DNA of 64,000 bases from Hugenholtzia roseola DSM 9546 (GTDB lineage: Bacteria; Bacteroidota; Bacteroidia; Cytophagales; Bernardetiaceae): positions 224,069-288,068 of the forward strand of contig NZ_KE383880.1 of the NCBI RefSeq assembly GCF_000422585.1. Reading direction: 5' to 3'. The translations under genes and the position numbers were made by a program. Below are positions 54,407-63,605 of the stretch, one piece after another. Position 1 is the first letter of the stretch. Every line of letters begins with the position of its first letter. A model generated the notes under the pieces. The model ran no database searches and was not told the origin of the DNA. It saw nothing but the letters and a program-made list of their open reading frames with translations.

Positions 54407-55303
54407 TTAGGTCTGATTTTGAAGACTCTCGATAATCTTTTGGGGGAAACTGCGCGATACAGGCAGGGTAAAATCGAGTAGTTTTAGCTCCAAATTGTAG
54501 TTTCGTGCGTTCCCCGTTACGGCGGTTACTTTGTCGAGATTGACGATATAAGAGCGGTGACAACGCTTGATTTGACCAAAATCACTCAACTGTTTTTCTA
54601 CCTTACTCAAAGAAGCGCGAATAAGTTCTTTGCAGACCTTTCCCTCTTTTTCATAAAAGACATTGATGTAGTTGCCTTCGGCACTGATGCACAAAAAATA
54701 TTGTAGCGAAATCTTGATATTTTCTTTATTGTTTTCTGATACAATTTCTACCTGCCGCACCTGCGGCTCTGGTAACCTACGACTTTCCAACTGCTGCATC
54801 ACCTGAAAGGCTATTTTATGATGCTTACGGCTTAAAAACTTTTCCGCCAAGAGCATGTAAAATATAATTGGAAAAAAGCCCACTGATAAGGTTATAAAAA
54901 GGAAATAAGGAAGACTAAAAGGGAGCGTTGCAGTAGTAGAAAAACAATTACAATAATAAGAAAGATTTGCACTATAAAGCCAATTAAAAAAGCTAATGCA
55001 CAAAGCTATCCAAAAAATAAGGAGCATATTTTTTAGAACTGTCCATTTTTCAGCTAAAAATAACGTTGGAAAAATAAGTGGCAACAAAAAAAAGTTAGCC
55101 GCCATCACGACAAAGGTAATCGCAAAAAAGCCCAATAGCACCAAAACTTTAAATTGGCGAATTTCATCAACGTTGAAAGGCTCATAGGTGAATAGAAAAA
55201 GAAAAATCGCAGTTCCAAAAAGAAAGGCAACTGTTATTTTTTCCTTAGGCTTTTCAACAAAAGGAAATGGCTTTTGCAGCCAATTTTTGAGGATTTCAAA
55301 CAT
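54407..55303 (-). CDS. Membrane-bound LytTR transcription regulator
   Basis: A 298-residue protein. Residues of about 20-160 contain four transmembrane helices (AFLFGTAIFLFLFTYEPF, VLVLLGFFAITFVVMAANFF, MLLIFWIALCISFFNWL, YFLFITLSVGFFPIIFYML). The C-terminal 100 residues are a LytTR DNA-binding domain (SLQYFLCISAEGNYINVFYEK and IKRCHRSYIVNLDKVTAVTG). There is no receiver domain, so it probably senses a membrane signal directly. It lies between the receptor gene and the LytTR response regulator. Confidence 0.88.
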   Translation of the reverse strand: MFEILKNWLQKPFPFVEKPKEKITVAFLFGTAIFLFLFTYEPFNVDEIRQFKVLVLLGFFAITFVVMAANFFLLPLIFPTLFLAEKWTVLKNMLLIFWIALCISFFNWLYSANLSYYCNCFSTTATLPFSLPYFLFITLSVGFFPIIFYMLLAEKFLSRKHHKIAFQVMQQLESRRLPEPQVRQVEIVSENNKENIKISLQYFLCISAEGNYINVFYEKEGKVCKELIRASLSKVEKQLSDFGQIKRCHRSYIVNLDKVTAVTGNARNYNLELKLLDFTLPVSRSFPQKIIESLQNQT

Positions 55304-55501
55304 GTAGGCGTTTCAGTTTTTGGAAAACAATTTGAGTAGAGTGGTAGTTAGCGGTTGTATGGGTGTGTTTGTGATGTGTTAAGTAAATCTCGGTCATTTC
55401 CGATGATAAATTTAGCAAGTTTGACTTACACCACAAAAGATTTGCAAAGTTTTTTTTGTTTTTGTAAAAAAATAGATATTTTTTTATTACTTAAAACATT
55501 T

Positions 55502-56221
55502 TTATTTATTATTATTTACTATATCATCTAAGTTTTGACGAAAAGTAGCTGAGATTGGCAGGGTCTGGTTATGAATCGAGAGTTGGTTTCCTTCTATTTT
55601 CGTTATGTGAGTAATATTTGCAATAAACGATTTATGTATTCGAACAAATTGATTTAGGGGGAGTTTTTCTTGTAATTCTGAAAACTTTTCTAAAATCATT
55701 AAAGGTTTATTACTTTGAGTATAAATTTTGATATAGTTTCCACTTCCTTCAAAAAAAAGTATTTCTGAAAAATAATACTTATATATTTTTTTATCTGATT
55801 TAAAAAACATAAAATTTGAACTTACCTTTTCTAAATCTTGTTTTTCCTGAGCAAATTTTACTTCATTTGACATTAAAACTTTGTTAATTGACTTTAAAAA
55901 TCGTTCAAAAGTAATTGGCTTTAATAAATAATCTACAACTCCATACTCATAACTTTCCACACCAAACTCTGAAAACGCCGTAGTCAGAATTGTTTTAGGT
56001 GGGTTTTGAAGTGTTTTGAGCATTTCAAAACCCGATAGTAAGGGCATTTGAATATCTAAAAACATGAGGTCTATCGGCTCGCTATGCAAAAGTTGTAGTG
56101 CTTCAAAAGCATTACTACACTTGCCTCGCAGATAGAGAGCCTCTATTTGGGAAATATACTTTTCCAATATTTGCTGGGCGATTGGCTCATCGTCGACAAC
56201 TATACATTTTAGTTTTCTCAT
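55502..56221 (-). CDS. LytTR-family response regulator
   Basis: A 239-residue protein with an N-terminal receiver domain: acidic DDEP at 10-13, phosphoacceptor D56 in LMFLDIQMPLLSG, and Lys in YLLKPI. The C-terminal LytTR domain binds DNA (ILFFEGSGNYIKIYTQ and FVRIHKSFIANITHI). It is the cognate partner of the kinase gene 18 bp upstream. LytTR regulators often control peptide signalling, autolysins or polysaccharide genes. Confidence 0.94.
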   Translation of the reverse strand: MRKLKCIVVDDEPIAQQILEKYISQIEALYLRGKCSNAFEALQLLHSEPIDLMFLDIQMPLLSGFEMLKTLQNPPKTILTTAFSEFGVESYEYGVVDYLLKPITFERFLKSINKVLMSNEVKFAQEKQDLEKVSSNFMFFKSDKKIYKYYFSEILFFEGSGNYIKIYTQSNKPLMILEKFSELQEKLPLNQFVRIHKSFIANITHITKIEGNQLSIHNQTLPISATFRQNLDDIVNNNK

Positions 56222-56239
56222 GTTTTTGTTTGTAAGTCC

Positions 56240-57637
56240 TCAATCTTTTAACAGCCAAGCCTCCGCCGCTTCCAAAGAAGAAAAATACCCCTCTACACTG
56301 CCCCCATTTTCATTTGCTTCATCTATAAACTGCCCTATCGCAAGATTTGCAATGAAATCCTTTGGGACAATAAAAGCTGTTTTTTGAATTAAACTTTGAG
56401 GGACAATCTCTTTCACTACCCATAATTGCAATTTTGGCGCAAGCGGAAATAGCAAATTCGTAGAATCCACAATAGACTTGGTAGCCTTCACTAATAGGGT
56501 TGTTTCCAACCAGATATACATCATGTGTTCAAACTGCTCCTGCGTCATGTCTTCTGTTGCCAGATATAAAACGTGGTAATGAATACCCGTATTTTTATCG
56601 AAGCTCATCTGACAAAATTCGTCTTGATATAAAACATTCATTTTGTTATAATTTTTAGTATTAAAATCAAATAAATTGATAATCAACACAGCCCTAAAGC
56701 TATATTGATTTTGCTCAAACTCTAAATGATGACTTTGTGGGTAAAGCAAAGACAAACGCTTTTTAAGATTATCCAAGCCCACGCCTTTCCTCGAAGACTG
56801 TTTTGCGTTTCCTATAGAATTAAGAGCCTCAAAATACAATTCTTTTCCCTGAAAAGATAGTGAAAAGTGTGCAAAATTTGCATCAAAAGGCTTTTGTAGT
56901 CCGTGTTTAAAGGCATTTTCTACCAAAGGGATAAATAACAAAGGAGGAATGAATAGGTCTGCTTCTATGCCTGAAACTTCAAACCTGACCTCTGTGTTAT
57001 CGCTTAGGCGAATTTTCTCTAAGGATAAGTAATCCTCTATGAACTTAATTTCTTTGCGCAAACTTACCCTTTCAAGCCTGCTACTTTCCAAGACATAACG
57101 CATTAAGTCAGAAAGTTTTAGAGTAACCTCCGAAGCCTTTTCATTTTGATTTTGTATAATAAGTCCGTATAGATTATTTAGTGTATTAAACAGAAAATGT
57201 GGATTTATTTGAGCTTTCAACAAAGACAGTTCTGTTTTTAATTGCTCATTCTCTGCTTTCACTAAGTAATCTTGTTTTTTTAAATACTCTTTTAAAATTT
57301 TAAAAGCACTTGTGATAAGAACAAAAAAGAATAAGTTGATACCTTGCTGAAAAGCAGGCAGGGCAAAGCGGAGGTTGTGTCTTGGAACGATAAAGTGTAG
57401 TGCAAATGCGCCACAAATAATCAAAATTATTAAAAATAGCACATAATGTAAATATTTTTTCTTGAAGAAAAATTTTGACAACAGTAAGTAGATATTCAAA
57501 TAAACTACCATTGCCGAAACCCCAAGTACAGCCAGCCAAATTAGGTATTCCTGCCATTCTGCCTTGGGGTTCTGCTTTAGAAATAACAAGACAAAGAAGC
57601 CCCAAAATGCAAGGTGGTAAAAGAGTCTTAACTTCAT
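56240..57637 (-). CDS. LytS-type histidine kinase fused to a C-terminal small domain
   Basis: A 465-residue protein. Four transmembrane helices lie in residues 8-115, then the His_kinase domain with NPHFLFNTLNNL (His147) and an ATPase region with FKHGLQ and GVGLDNLKKRL. Residues 333-465, from MNVLYQDEFCQMS, form a separate alpha/beta domain ending with EGYFSSLEAAEAWLLK; it resembles small STAS or SpoIIAA-like proteins. The linker NLFDFNTKNYNK is AT-rich at DNA level, like a former intergenic gap read through. Partner of the downstream LytTR regulator. Confidence 0.85.
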   Translation of the reverse strand: MKLRLFYHLAFWGFFVLLFLKQNPKAEWQEYLIWLAVLGVSAMVVYLNIYLLLSKFFFKKKYLHYVLFLIILIICGAFALHFIVPRHNLRFALPAFQQGINLFFFVLITSAFKILKEYLKKQDYLVKAENEQLKTELSLLKAQINPHFLFNTLNNLYGLIIQNQNEKASEVTLKLSDLMRYVLESSRLERVSLRKEIKFIEDYLSLEKIRLSDNTEVRFEVSGIEADLFIPPLLFIPLVENAFKHGLQKPFDANFAHFSLSFQGKELYFEALNSIGNAKQSSRKGVGLDNLKKRLSLLYPQSHHLEFEQNQYSFRAVLIINLFDFNTKNYNKMNVLYQDEFCQMSFDKNTGIHYHVLYLATEDMTQEQFEHMMYIWLETTLLVKATKSIVDSTNLLFPLAPKLQLWVVKEIVPQSLIQKTAFIVPKDFIANLAIGQFIDEANENGGSVEGYFSSLEAAEAWLLKD

Positions 57638-57639
57638 TT

Positions 57640-58464
57640 TTATTCCCTAAACAACTTATAAACCACTATTACGAGTAGTAACAGTGCAAGCAAATGCAAG
57701 CTAAAATTAAGCCAATCAATCTTCCAACTAAAGCCTTCGCTGGTAGCCTCAGAAATATCTAAGAATAAAAGCGAAAGTAGCAGATTATTAGCATTGTGTG
57801 CGCCCGAAACAAATACTACATCACCTCGTAACACAACTATTATAGCGAAAGCAACGCCAAAAAAGAACGAAGAGAGGAAACTTTCGATGCCATATCCAAA
57901 ATGCAACCCCCCAAACAAGAGAGCGTTCGTTGCTATAAGCAAAGTTAGATTTTTGAAACGTAGCTGCATACCTTGCAAGAAATAGCCACGAATTAAGACT
58001 TCCTCAAAAAAAGATTGTATGCCGATGGAGATGAAGCCTACCAAAAAAAGCAGCGCAAGATTGTTGCGGTTCAAATTTTGTAGAAAAGCGTCCAACTTGT
58101 TGAAATCAGCCAGCAAAGAACCAACAGAAAGCAAGATTGCCCAAATGAAAAAGCCTAAAAAATAGCCTTTCCAATCCATCTTCCCCTTTACAGTGATAAA
58201 GGACAAGATTCGTCTTTGGTGCAAACGGCTCGCCGCTGCCAAAAAAACGAACAATGCCGAACCAAAGACCAGCAGCAGGAGGCTATATGTTCCCAATTCT
58301 TTGCCCAATTCGCCATCAGGAAACAATGCCTTGAAAGAGGGTAGTATCTGCTTGATAACCAGATTAGCCAGCACGATGGCAAAAATAGGTGCCAAAATGC
58401 TCAAAACATACCTCCACCATTCATTTTTGCCTAATTTTGCATTGTAAATAAAGTTACTTTCCAT
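57640..58464 (-). CDS. CPBP-family intramembrane protease
   Basis: About 274 residues from the ATG at 58464, which overlaps the end of the preceding small gene by 11 bp. It has about eight hydrophobic segments. The CPBP (Abi/Rce1-like) motifs are present: FFEEVLIRGYFLQGM, FGGLHFGYG and SGAHNANNLLL, giving the Glu-Glu, His and His-Asn catalytic positions. Members process prenylated proteins or peptides, or give immunity to bacteriocins. It sits between a small exported protein and a kinase-LytTR pair. Confidence 0.9.
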   Translation of the reverse strand: MESNFIYNAKLGKNEWWRYVLSILAPIFAIVLANLVIKQILPSFKALFPDGELGKELGTYSLLLLVFGSALFVFLAAASRLHQRRILSFITVKGKMDWKGYFLGFFIWAILLSVGSLLADFNKLDAFLQNLNRNNLALLFLVGFISIGIQSFFEEVLIRGYFLQGMQLRFKNLTLLIATNALLFGGLHFGYGIESFLSSFFFGVAFAIIVVLRGDVVFVSGAHNANNLLLSLLFLDISEATSEGFSWKIDWLNFSLHLLALLLLVIVVYKLFRE

Positions 58465-58759
58465 GCTTGTCCGTTTTTTCAGTCGAAGCATTTTTTTTCT
58501 TCTCTGTCCATTGAATTGCACCCCAAAGCAGACTTTTTTGCTCTGTTTCAGTATCATTAGTTGTGGAGGATACTTTAACGTCTGTTTTCTCTGTTTGTAG
58601 GGTTGCAGTTCTTATTTTTGAATAATTATTGGATTGAAAAAGCCCCCAAAGTAGTGAATAAGCAGGCTTTTCCTCGACAGAAGGCGTTTCTATAACGGTT
58701 TGCGCTTTTGAGGAAAACACAAAAGTTAGAATGGCAAGTGTTAAAAATATTTTTTTCAT
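58454..58759 (-). CDS. Small exported protein with duplicated SLLWG motif
   Basis: A 101-residue protein that I do not recognise. It has a signal peptide (KKIFLTLAILTFVFSSKAQ, cleavage expected near residue 20). The mature part of about 80 residues carries two similar motifs, SLLWGLFQ (35-42) and SLLWGAIQ (76-83), about 40 residues apart in a disordered T/K/E-rich context. It overlaps the CPBP gene by 11 bp. The layout, signal peptide with repeated hydrophobic core, would fit a peptide precursor, but this is inference. Confidence 0.7.
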   Translation of the reverse strand: MKKIFLTLAILTFVFSSKAQTVIETPSVEEKPAYSLLWGLFQSNNYSKIRTATLQTEKTDVKVSSTTNDTETEQKSLLWGAIQWTEKKKNASTEKTDKHGK

Positions 58760-59122
58760 ATAGTAGGAAGTTTAAGCGTGAATGAACCTTGCAAACTTCC
58801 GAAAAATAGCGGCTTATTTAAAATTAAATTGACAACCTCGCTTTTAAATCGTGTAAAATGGCTTTTTATCTATGTAAGCGTGTGTTTATTTGGAAGTACA
58901 ACCCAGTAGTGATATTCTAAAAATTAGGAACAAAAGTAGGGACAAGGCAGTGCCTTGCCCGCAGTGTAATAGAAACAAAAGAGGATTTTCAGACCTAAAA
59001 ATGGGGTTCAGCCCAAATTTTATTTTGTTTCTAATTTGACAACACAGGAGTTTTCGCAGAGCTTAACATTACTAAGTACAAGCCTCTTACCCTTCTTGCC
59101 TACCCTCTTTTCCTATGCTTTC
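58760..59122. other. Intergenic region with R1 element
   Basis: About 360 bp. Its centre is an R1 element (58905-59074). The 140 bp next to the small gene hold CCTTGCAAAC, a sequence also found in the TonB receptor promoter. No gene is seen. Confidence 0.6.
58905..59074 (+). mobile_element. R1 element with near-perfect 10-bp target duplication
   Basis: 170 bp starting AGTAGTGATATTCTAAAAAT and ending GAGCTTAACATTACTA. AGTACAACCC (58895-58904) and AGTACAAGCC (59075-59084) flank it, 9 of 10 identical. The GGACAAGGCA core and the interior TTCAGCCCAAATTTTATTTT are intact. Confidence 0.85.
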
Positions 59123-62100
59123 CTACAACCTAATCCCCATAATACTAATATCGTCGCGCTGTTTTTGCGACCCCTGATGCCTTTGTAGAGCCTCTTCGAG
59201 GACTTCTTTCTGGTCTTGCATCTCGAAGTCGGCATTTTGTACGATTAGCTTGGTTAGTTCGTTTTGTCCAATTTTTTGAAGGTTTAGGTTGTTTTGGTCT
59301 GTGATGCCGTCTGTCCAAAGGTAGAGGGCATCTCCCTGTTTTACAGTGAGTTGAAGTTGGATAAAGGGCTTGCGTTTGAGGCGCATGTTGCTTTCTCCAC
59401 CGCCTATCGAGCGTCTGTCGCCCTTAATGAGTTGTCCTTGCCCTTCGCTGACCAAAAACATAGGGCGTTTTGCACCTGCAAAGACCAATTCGCGCTCACC
59501 ATTGTCTTCTAAGGCATCTACCCGACAGAGGGCAATATCCATGCCGTCGTCGTTTTGTGTTTGGTCTTGTTTGAGGGCATTGCGCAGGCGCAGGTGGAGC
59601 TGGTCTAAAATTTGGGCAGGCTCTAAAATTTGGGCTTCGTCTATGATTTCATTTAAGAGGCGGCTGCCAATCATGCTCATAAAAGCACCGGGTACGCCAT
59701 GTCCTGTACAGTCGGCTATGGCTACAAACACACGCCCGTCGATTTCGCGCAACCAATAAAAGTCGCCTGATACCACGTCTTTGGGTCTGAAAATGACAAA
59801 ATGCTCCTCAAAACAGTGCGCTAACATGGCTTTGGTAGGCAAAATCGCCTCCTGAATCGTTTGGGCATAGCGAATACTATCGGTAATGCGCTGATTGCTC
59901 TTTTCTACGGCGTATTTCGAATCTTCTAAGGCAGCATAATTTTTCGCATTGTCGAGAGCTATCGCCACATAAGAAGCCAATCCCTTCAAGAGGGTCAAAT
60001 CTTTGGACGAATACGCATTTTTTTGCAAACTCTGCACCGTTACTACCCCAATCGGGCGGTGTTTGATGTAAAGTGGCAGATAAATCACCGACTTGGGCAT
60101 CGCCCCTTCTACGGCGCGGACTTCGCCCGACACGTATTTGACGTACTCTGTTTGCAAATCGCCTATCAAAATTTCCTGCCCATGCCGCAAGCACCACTGC
60201 GAAAGGAGGTTTTTATCCGATTTGGGGTCAAATTGATAGCTAATGCGCTGCCCCGTTTCGTTGTAGCCATGAAATTCCACAATTTCGGTGCTGCGTTCAT
60301 ACACGCCAATACCAAAGCCTGCTGCGTCCATCAAGTCTTGGATTCGATTGTATAGCGTTCGCACCAATTCCTCGATGTTGAGGGTAGCTGTGATTTGTTG
60401 CCCAATTTCGCTTAGGGTGCGAATGTTATTGTATGAAAGTTCTATTTGGTTGCGTTTGCGTTCTAAATCCTCTTTTTGAGAAAGTACCTCTTCTTGTTTT
60501 TGGCGCAAAGCATCATTTACCTGCACAATTTCCTCGTTTTTGGTCTGAATTTGATTGTAGGCAGCTTGCAATTTTTGCTTTTCACTTTCAAGTTCGAGGG
60601 TGCGCTCATTGACCTGACGCGCCAACGCCTTGCGATGCGCCTGTGCGCGATTGATGCGCAAGGCATAAATTCCGACTACAATCAGGAGCGCAACCGTAGC
60701 CGCTAAGATGCGAAACCAGATGCGCTTCCAAAGAGGTGGCTGAATGTAAATATTGAGGGTCGCAAAATTTTGTTTGTCGTCTTGATTCGCTACCCGAACC
60801 TTGAAGGTGTAGGTTTCGCCTGTGGGCAGGTTGGTATAAGAAACGGAGCGATTGCGGTAGTTGGTTCTGCGCCAATCTTTATCGAAGCCTTCCAAAATGT
60901 ATTCGTATTGCATCTTTTTAGGCGAGCGGAAATCTATGGCTACAAATTCGAAGGTTACGACTTCATTTTCATGCGAAAGCACCACCAAATTTTCTTCTTC
61001 TTGGCGCAGGTGCAAATAGTTTTCGTTGTTTATCTTTTTATTCGGATTAAAGACCTTCAAAGCCGTAATATAGACGGGCAAATCGTAGCGATAATCGCGA
61101 ATACTATCGGGGTGAAAAATATTCAAACCGCCGATATTTCCGAAAATAAGTTCGCCCTTTTGGGTACGATAAGCCGCCTGATGGTTGAACTTGTTGCTAT
61201 GCAAGCCGTCGTTTATGTCAAAATTGCGAAAGAGCTTGGCTTGGGCATCAAAGCGCGAAAGACCGCGATTGGTGCTAATCCAAAGGTTTTGTTTGTTGTC
61301 TTGTGCAAAGCCATAGACGATACCGTCGGGCAGCCCTTCCTTTTCATTGTAGGGTTCAAAAGAATCGTTTTCTTTGTTGAAACGGCTGATGCCGCCTCCC
61401 TGCGTTCCTACCCAAAAAGTGCCGTCTTTGCTTTCAAAAAGGCTGATGATGTAGGTATTATTGAGTTGGGTATCGCCGTATATCTGAAAACTATCACTGC
61501 TTCTTTCATACCTTGCCAAGCCGTTGGAAGTGCCTATCCAAACAATTCCATAACGGTCTTGATAGATTGTCCAGATGTTGTGGTCGGGCAGTCCGTTTTT
61601 TTCGCTGTAATGTTTGAACAGTTGGGTTTTGGGGTTGTAACGCGACAAGCCATTAGAAGTACCGACCCAAATTTCGCCATACCTATCCTCACACAAAGCC
61701 CAGATGTTGTTGTCGCAAACCTGCGGACTTGTCTGATTGAGGCTTTCCTCGTCTGCCGCCTGAAAACGCTTAAAAATCTGCCGTTCCTTATCAAAAAGGT
61801 GCAAACCGCCGCCTTCTGTGCCTACCCAAATTTGGTTGCGGCTATCTTTGAGCAGTGCCAAGATTTTGTTTTCAGCCAACGCATTTTCGTCGCGCAAATC
61901 GGCTTGGTAGTGCGTTAGGCTGCGCAATTTCTGCAACGGCGATTCTTTGTGGTAGTGATACAAACCCTTATCTGTCCCTATCCAAAGTCCTTGCTGTTCG
62001 TCTTCTACAATCGCCCAAACTTCGGTACGGATAAGTTCCATCAGGGGTGAAATTTCACTTTGGTAGGTTACAAAAATATCCTTTTCGGGGTCAAATTTAT

Positions 62101-63184
62101 TTAACCCATTGTAAGTACCTACCCATAAAATACCCGTCCTATCACAAATAAGCGACTGCACCATGTCGTCGGAAAGGGAATAGGGATTGTCGTCTATTTG
62201 GCGAAAGGCTTGGAAAGTTTCGGTGGTATAATTGTAGAGTAAAAGTCCGCCTCCGTAAGTGCCGACCCAAAGTTGCCCCTTTTTATCTACGGCAAAGGCT
62301 TTGACAATATCACTGCTGGGTGTCCCCATTTGGGCGGGGTTGTGTGTGAAATGTTTGAGTTCGTCGTTTTGGGGCTGATACATAAAAATACCCTCCTGTG
62401 TGCCTATCCATACCTTGCCTAAGGGGTCTTGTAAAAGCGCGTAAGTAGGGGCAGTAATCGGATTCTGATTGCGATACCAAAAAGGCTCGATGCTGCGCTT
62501 GCCTGCATTGAGGCGATACAGTCCGTTTTCTGTGCCAATCCAAACGTTCTGTTGATTATCGGTTAGGAAGGCATAAATAGCCGTTTCGCCCAAACCGCTC
62601 CAACCTTTGAGCGGCTCGAAACGCTGCGTATTGGGGTTTAAAACAAAAATGCCATTGTCTGTACCTGCCCAAATCAGCCCTTGTTTGTCTTCAAAAAGGC
62701 AACGCACGTTTTTGTTGCCCAAACTCATCTGACCCGCCAAGGGGTAGGTTTTGAAATCGTCGCTTATCCAGCGGTATTGAGAGATGCCCGAAAGCGTCGC
62801 AATCCAAATATTTCCTTGTCGGTCTTCAAAAATGTGGTTGATAAAATTGGCGACCAAAGAGGTGCTATCGCCACTTGCCTGTGTGTAGGTATAAAAATCG
62901 TAGCCATCATAACGGTTTAGTCCGTCTTGTGTGCCAAGCCAAAGGTAGCCCCTGCTATCTTGTAAGATGTGTAAGATGGTATTTTGTGAAAGTCCATCTT
63001 CTATGCTTAGGGTACGAAAGCGCAAGCGGTTTTCTTGTGTGTCGCCTTTATCGAGATTGGGCGTTTGCTGTGCCTTTGTTATGGGTAAAAAATAAAGCCC
63101 CCAGAGGGCAGCCAACACACTCACCCCAAGCCATTGGCGCAAAGCAAAAAGAAAAGCAAAGAAGGTAAGAAGAAAGTTTTTCAT
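59123..63184 (-). CDS. Propeller-sensor protein with GAF and SpoIIE phosphatase domains
   Basis: A 1353-residue membrane sensor. A signal peptide is followed by about twelve beta-propeller repeats of the form GxLWIGTxxGLxRY (residues of about 45-700), then a Y_Y_Y domain, one transmembrane helix (IWFRILAATVALLIVVGIYAL), a coiled coil, a GAF domain and a C-terminal SpoIIE/PP2C phosphatase (FVAIADCTGHGVPGAFMSMIG). There is no histidine kinase domain. It likely dephosphorylates an anti-sigma antagonist or similar protein in response to an extracellular ligand; no partner is adjacent. Confidence 0.92.
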   Translation of the reverse strand: MKNFLLTFFAFLFALRQWLGVSVLAALWGLYFLPITKAQQTPNLDKGDTQENRLRFRTLSIEDGLSQNTILHILQDSRGYLWLGTQDGLNRYDGYDFYTYTQASGDSTSLVANFINHIFEDRQGNIWIATLSGISQYRWISDDFKTYPLAGQMSLGNKNVRCLFEDKQGLIWAGTDNGIFVLNPNTQRFEPLKGWSGLGETAIYAFLTDNQQNVWIGTENGLYRLNAGKRSIEPFWYRNQNPITAPTYALLQDPLGKVWIGTQEGIFMYQPQNDELKHFTHNPAQMGTPSSDIVKAFAVDKKGQLWVGTYGGGLLLYNYTTETFQAFRQIDDNPYSLSDDMVQSLICDRTGILWVGTYNGLNKFDPEKDIFVTYQSEISPLMELIRTEVWAIVEDEQQGLWIGTDKGLYHYHKESPLQKLRSLTHYQADLRDENALAENKILALLKDSRNQIWVGTEGGGLHLFDKERQIFKRFQAADEESLNQTSPQVCDNNIWALCEDRYGEIWVGTSNGLSRYNPKTQLFKHYSEKNGLPDHNIWTIYQDRYGIVWIGTSNGLARYERSSDSFQIYGDTQLNNTYIISLFESKDGTFWVGTQGGGISRFNKENDSFEPYNEKEGLPDGIVYGFAQDNKQNLWISTNRGLSRFDAQAKLFRNFDINDGLHSNKFNHQAAYRTQKGELIFGNIGGLNIFHPDSIRDYRYDLPVYITALKVFNPNKKINNENYLHLRQEEENLVVLSHENEVVTFEFVAIDFRSPKKMQYEYILEGFDKDWRRTNYRNRSVSYTNLPTGETYTFKVRVANQDDKQNFATLNIYIQPPLWKRIWFRILAATVALLIVVGIYALRINRAQAHRKALARQVNERTLELESEKQKLQAAYNQIQTKNEEIVQVNDALRQKQEEVLSQKEDLERKRNQIELSYNNIRTLSEIGQQITATLNIEELVRTLYNRIQDLMDAAGFGIGVYERSTEIVEFHGYNETGQRISYQFDPKSDKNLLSQWCLRHGQEILIGDLQTEYVKYVSGEVRAVEGAMPKSVIYLPLYIKHRPIGVVTVQSLQKNAYSSKDLTLLKGLASYVAIALDNAKNYAALEDSKYAVEKSNQRITDSIRYAQTIQEAILPTKAMLAHCFEEHFVIFRPKDVVSGDFYWLREIDGRVFVAIADCTGHGVPGAFMSMIGSRLLNEIIDEAQILEPAQILDQLHLRLRNALKQDQTQNDDGMDIALCRVDALEDNGERELVFAGAKRPMFLVSEGQGQLIKGDRRSIGGGESNMRLKRKPFIQLQLTVKQGDALYLWTDGITDQNNLNLQKIGQNELTKLIVQNADFEMQDQKEVLEEALQRHQGSQKQRDDISIMGIRL

Positions 63185-63605
63185 TTTTTGATAGGATAAG
63201 CATTTTTTATGAGGGTTTGCCTATCCAAAGTAGAAAAGTTATGCCATTAGGTTGCAAGCTACAAAGCTGCTCGATAAGGTGAAATCTTTTTTCGGTAAAA
63301 GCCTTTTTTTTGTAGGTAAAGTTAAGGCTTCGAATACGATTTTCCAAAATAGAGAAACATTTTGCACCCAAAAAGCCAGAAAGGGCAAGGCAGCGTGGTT
63401 TTCAAATTATTAGTATGGCAAAGCATAATCTCACCTACTTTTCTGCACTTGCTCATTTTCACCTCCCTTTGAGGCGTTAAAGTTTGCAAAAAAATCCGAA
63501 AGGCTCTTTTTTCTAAGTCCAAACTCAAACGAAAAGCGTAATTTTGTAGCTTCTAAAATTGCGCCTGCTTTTTAGAAAAACCCAAAAGCGCACGCACGCG
63601 CTTCG

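Noticed and set aside
60770..61918. Plus-strand open frame of 382 residues opposite the propeller protein
   Set aside because: It mirrors the repeated propeller region, whose repeats keep the opposite strand open; it shows no motif.
63322..63528. Small minus-strand open frame
   Set aside because: No conserved features or promoter; composition fits non-coding DNA.
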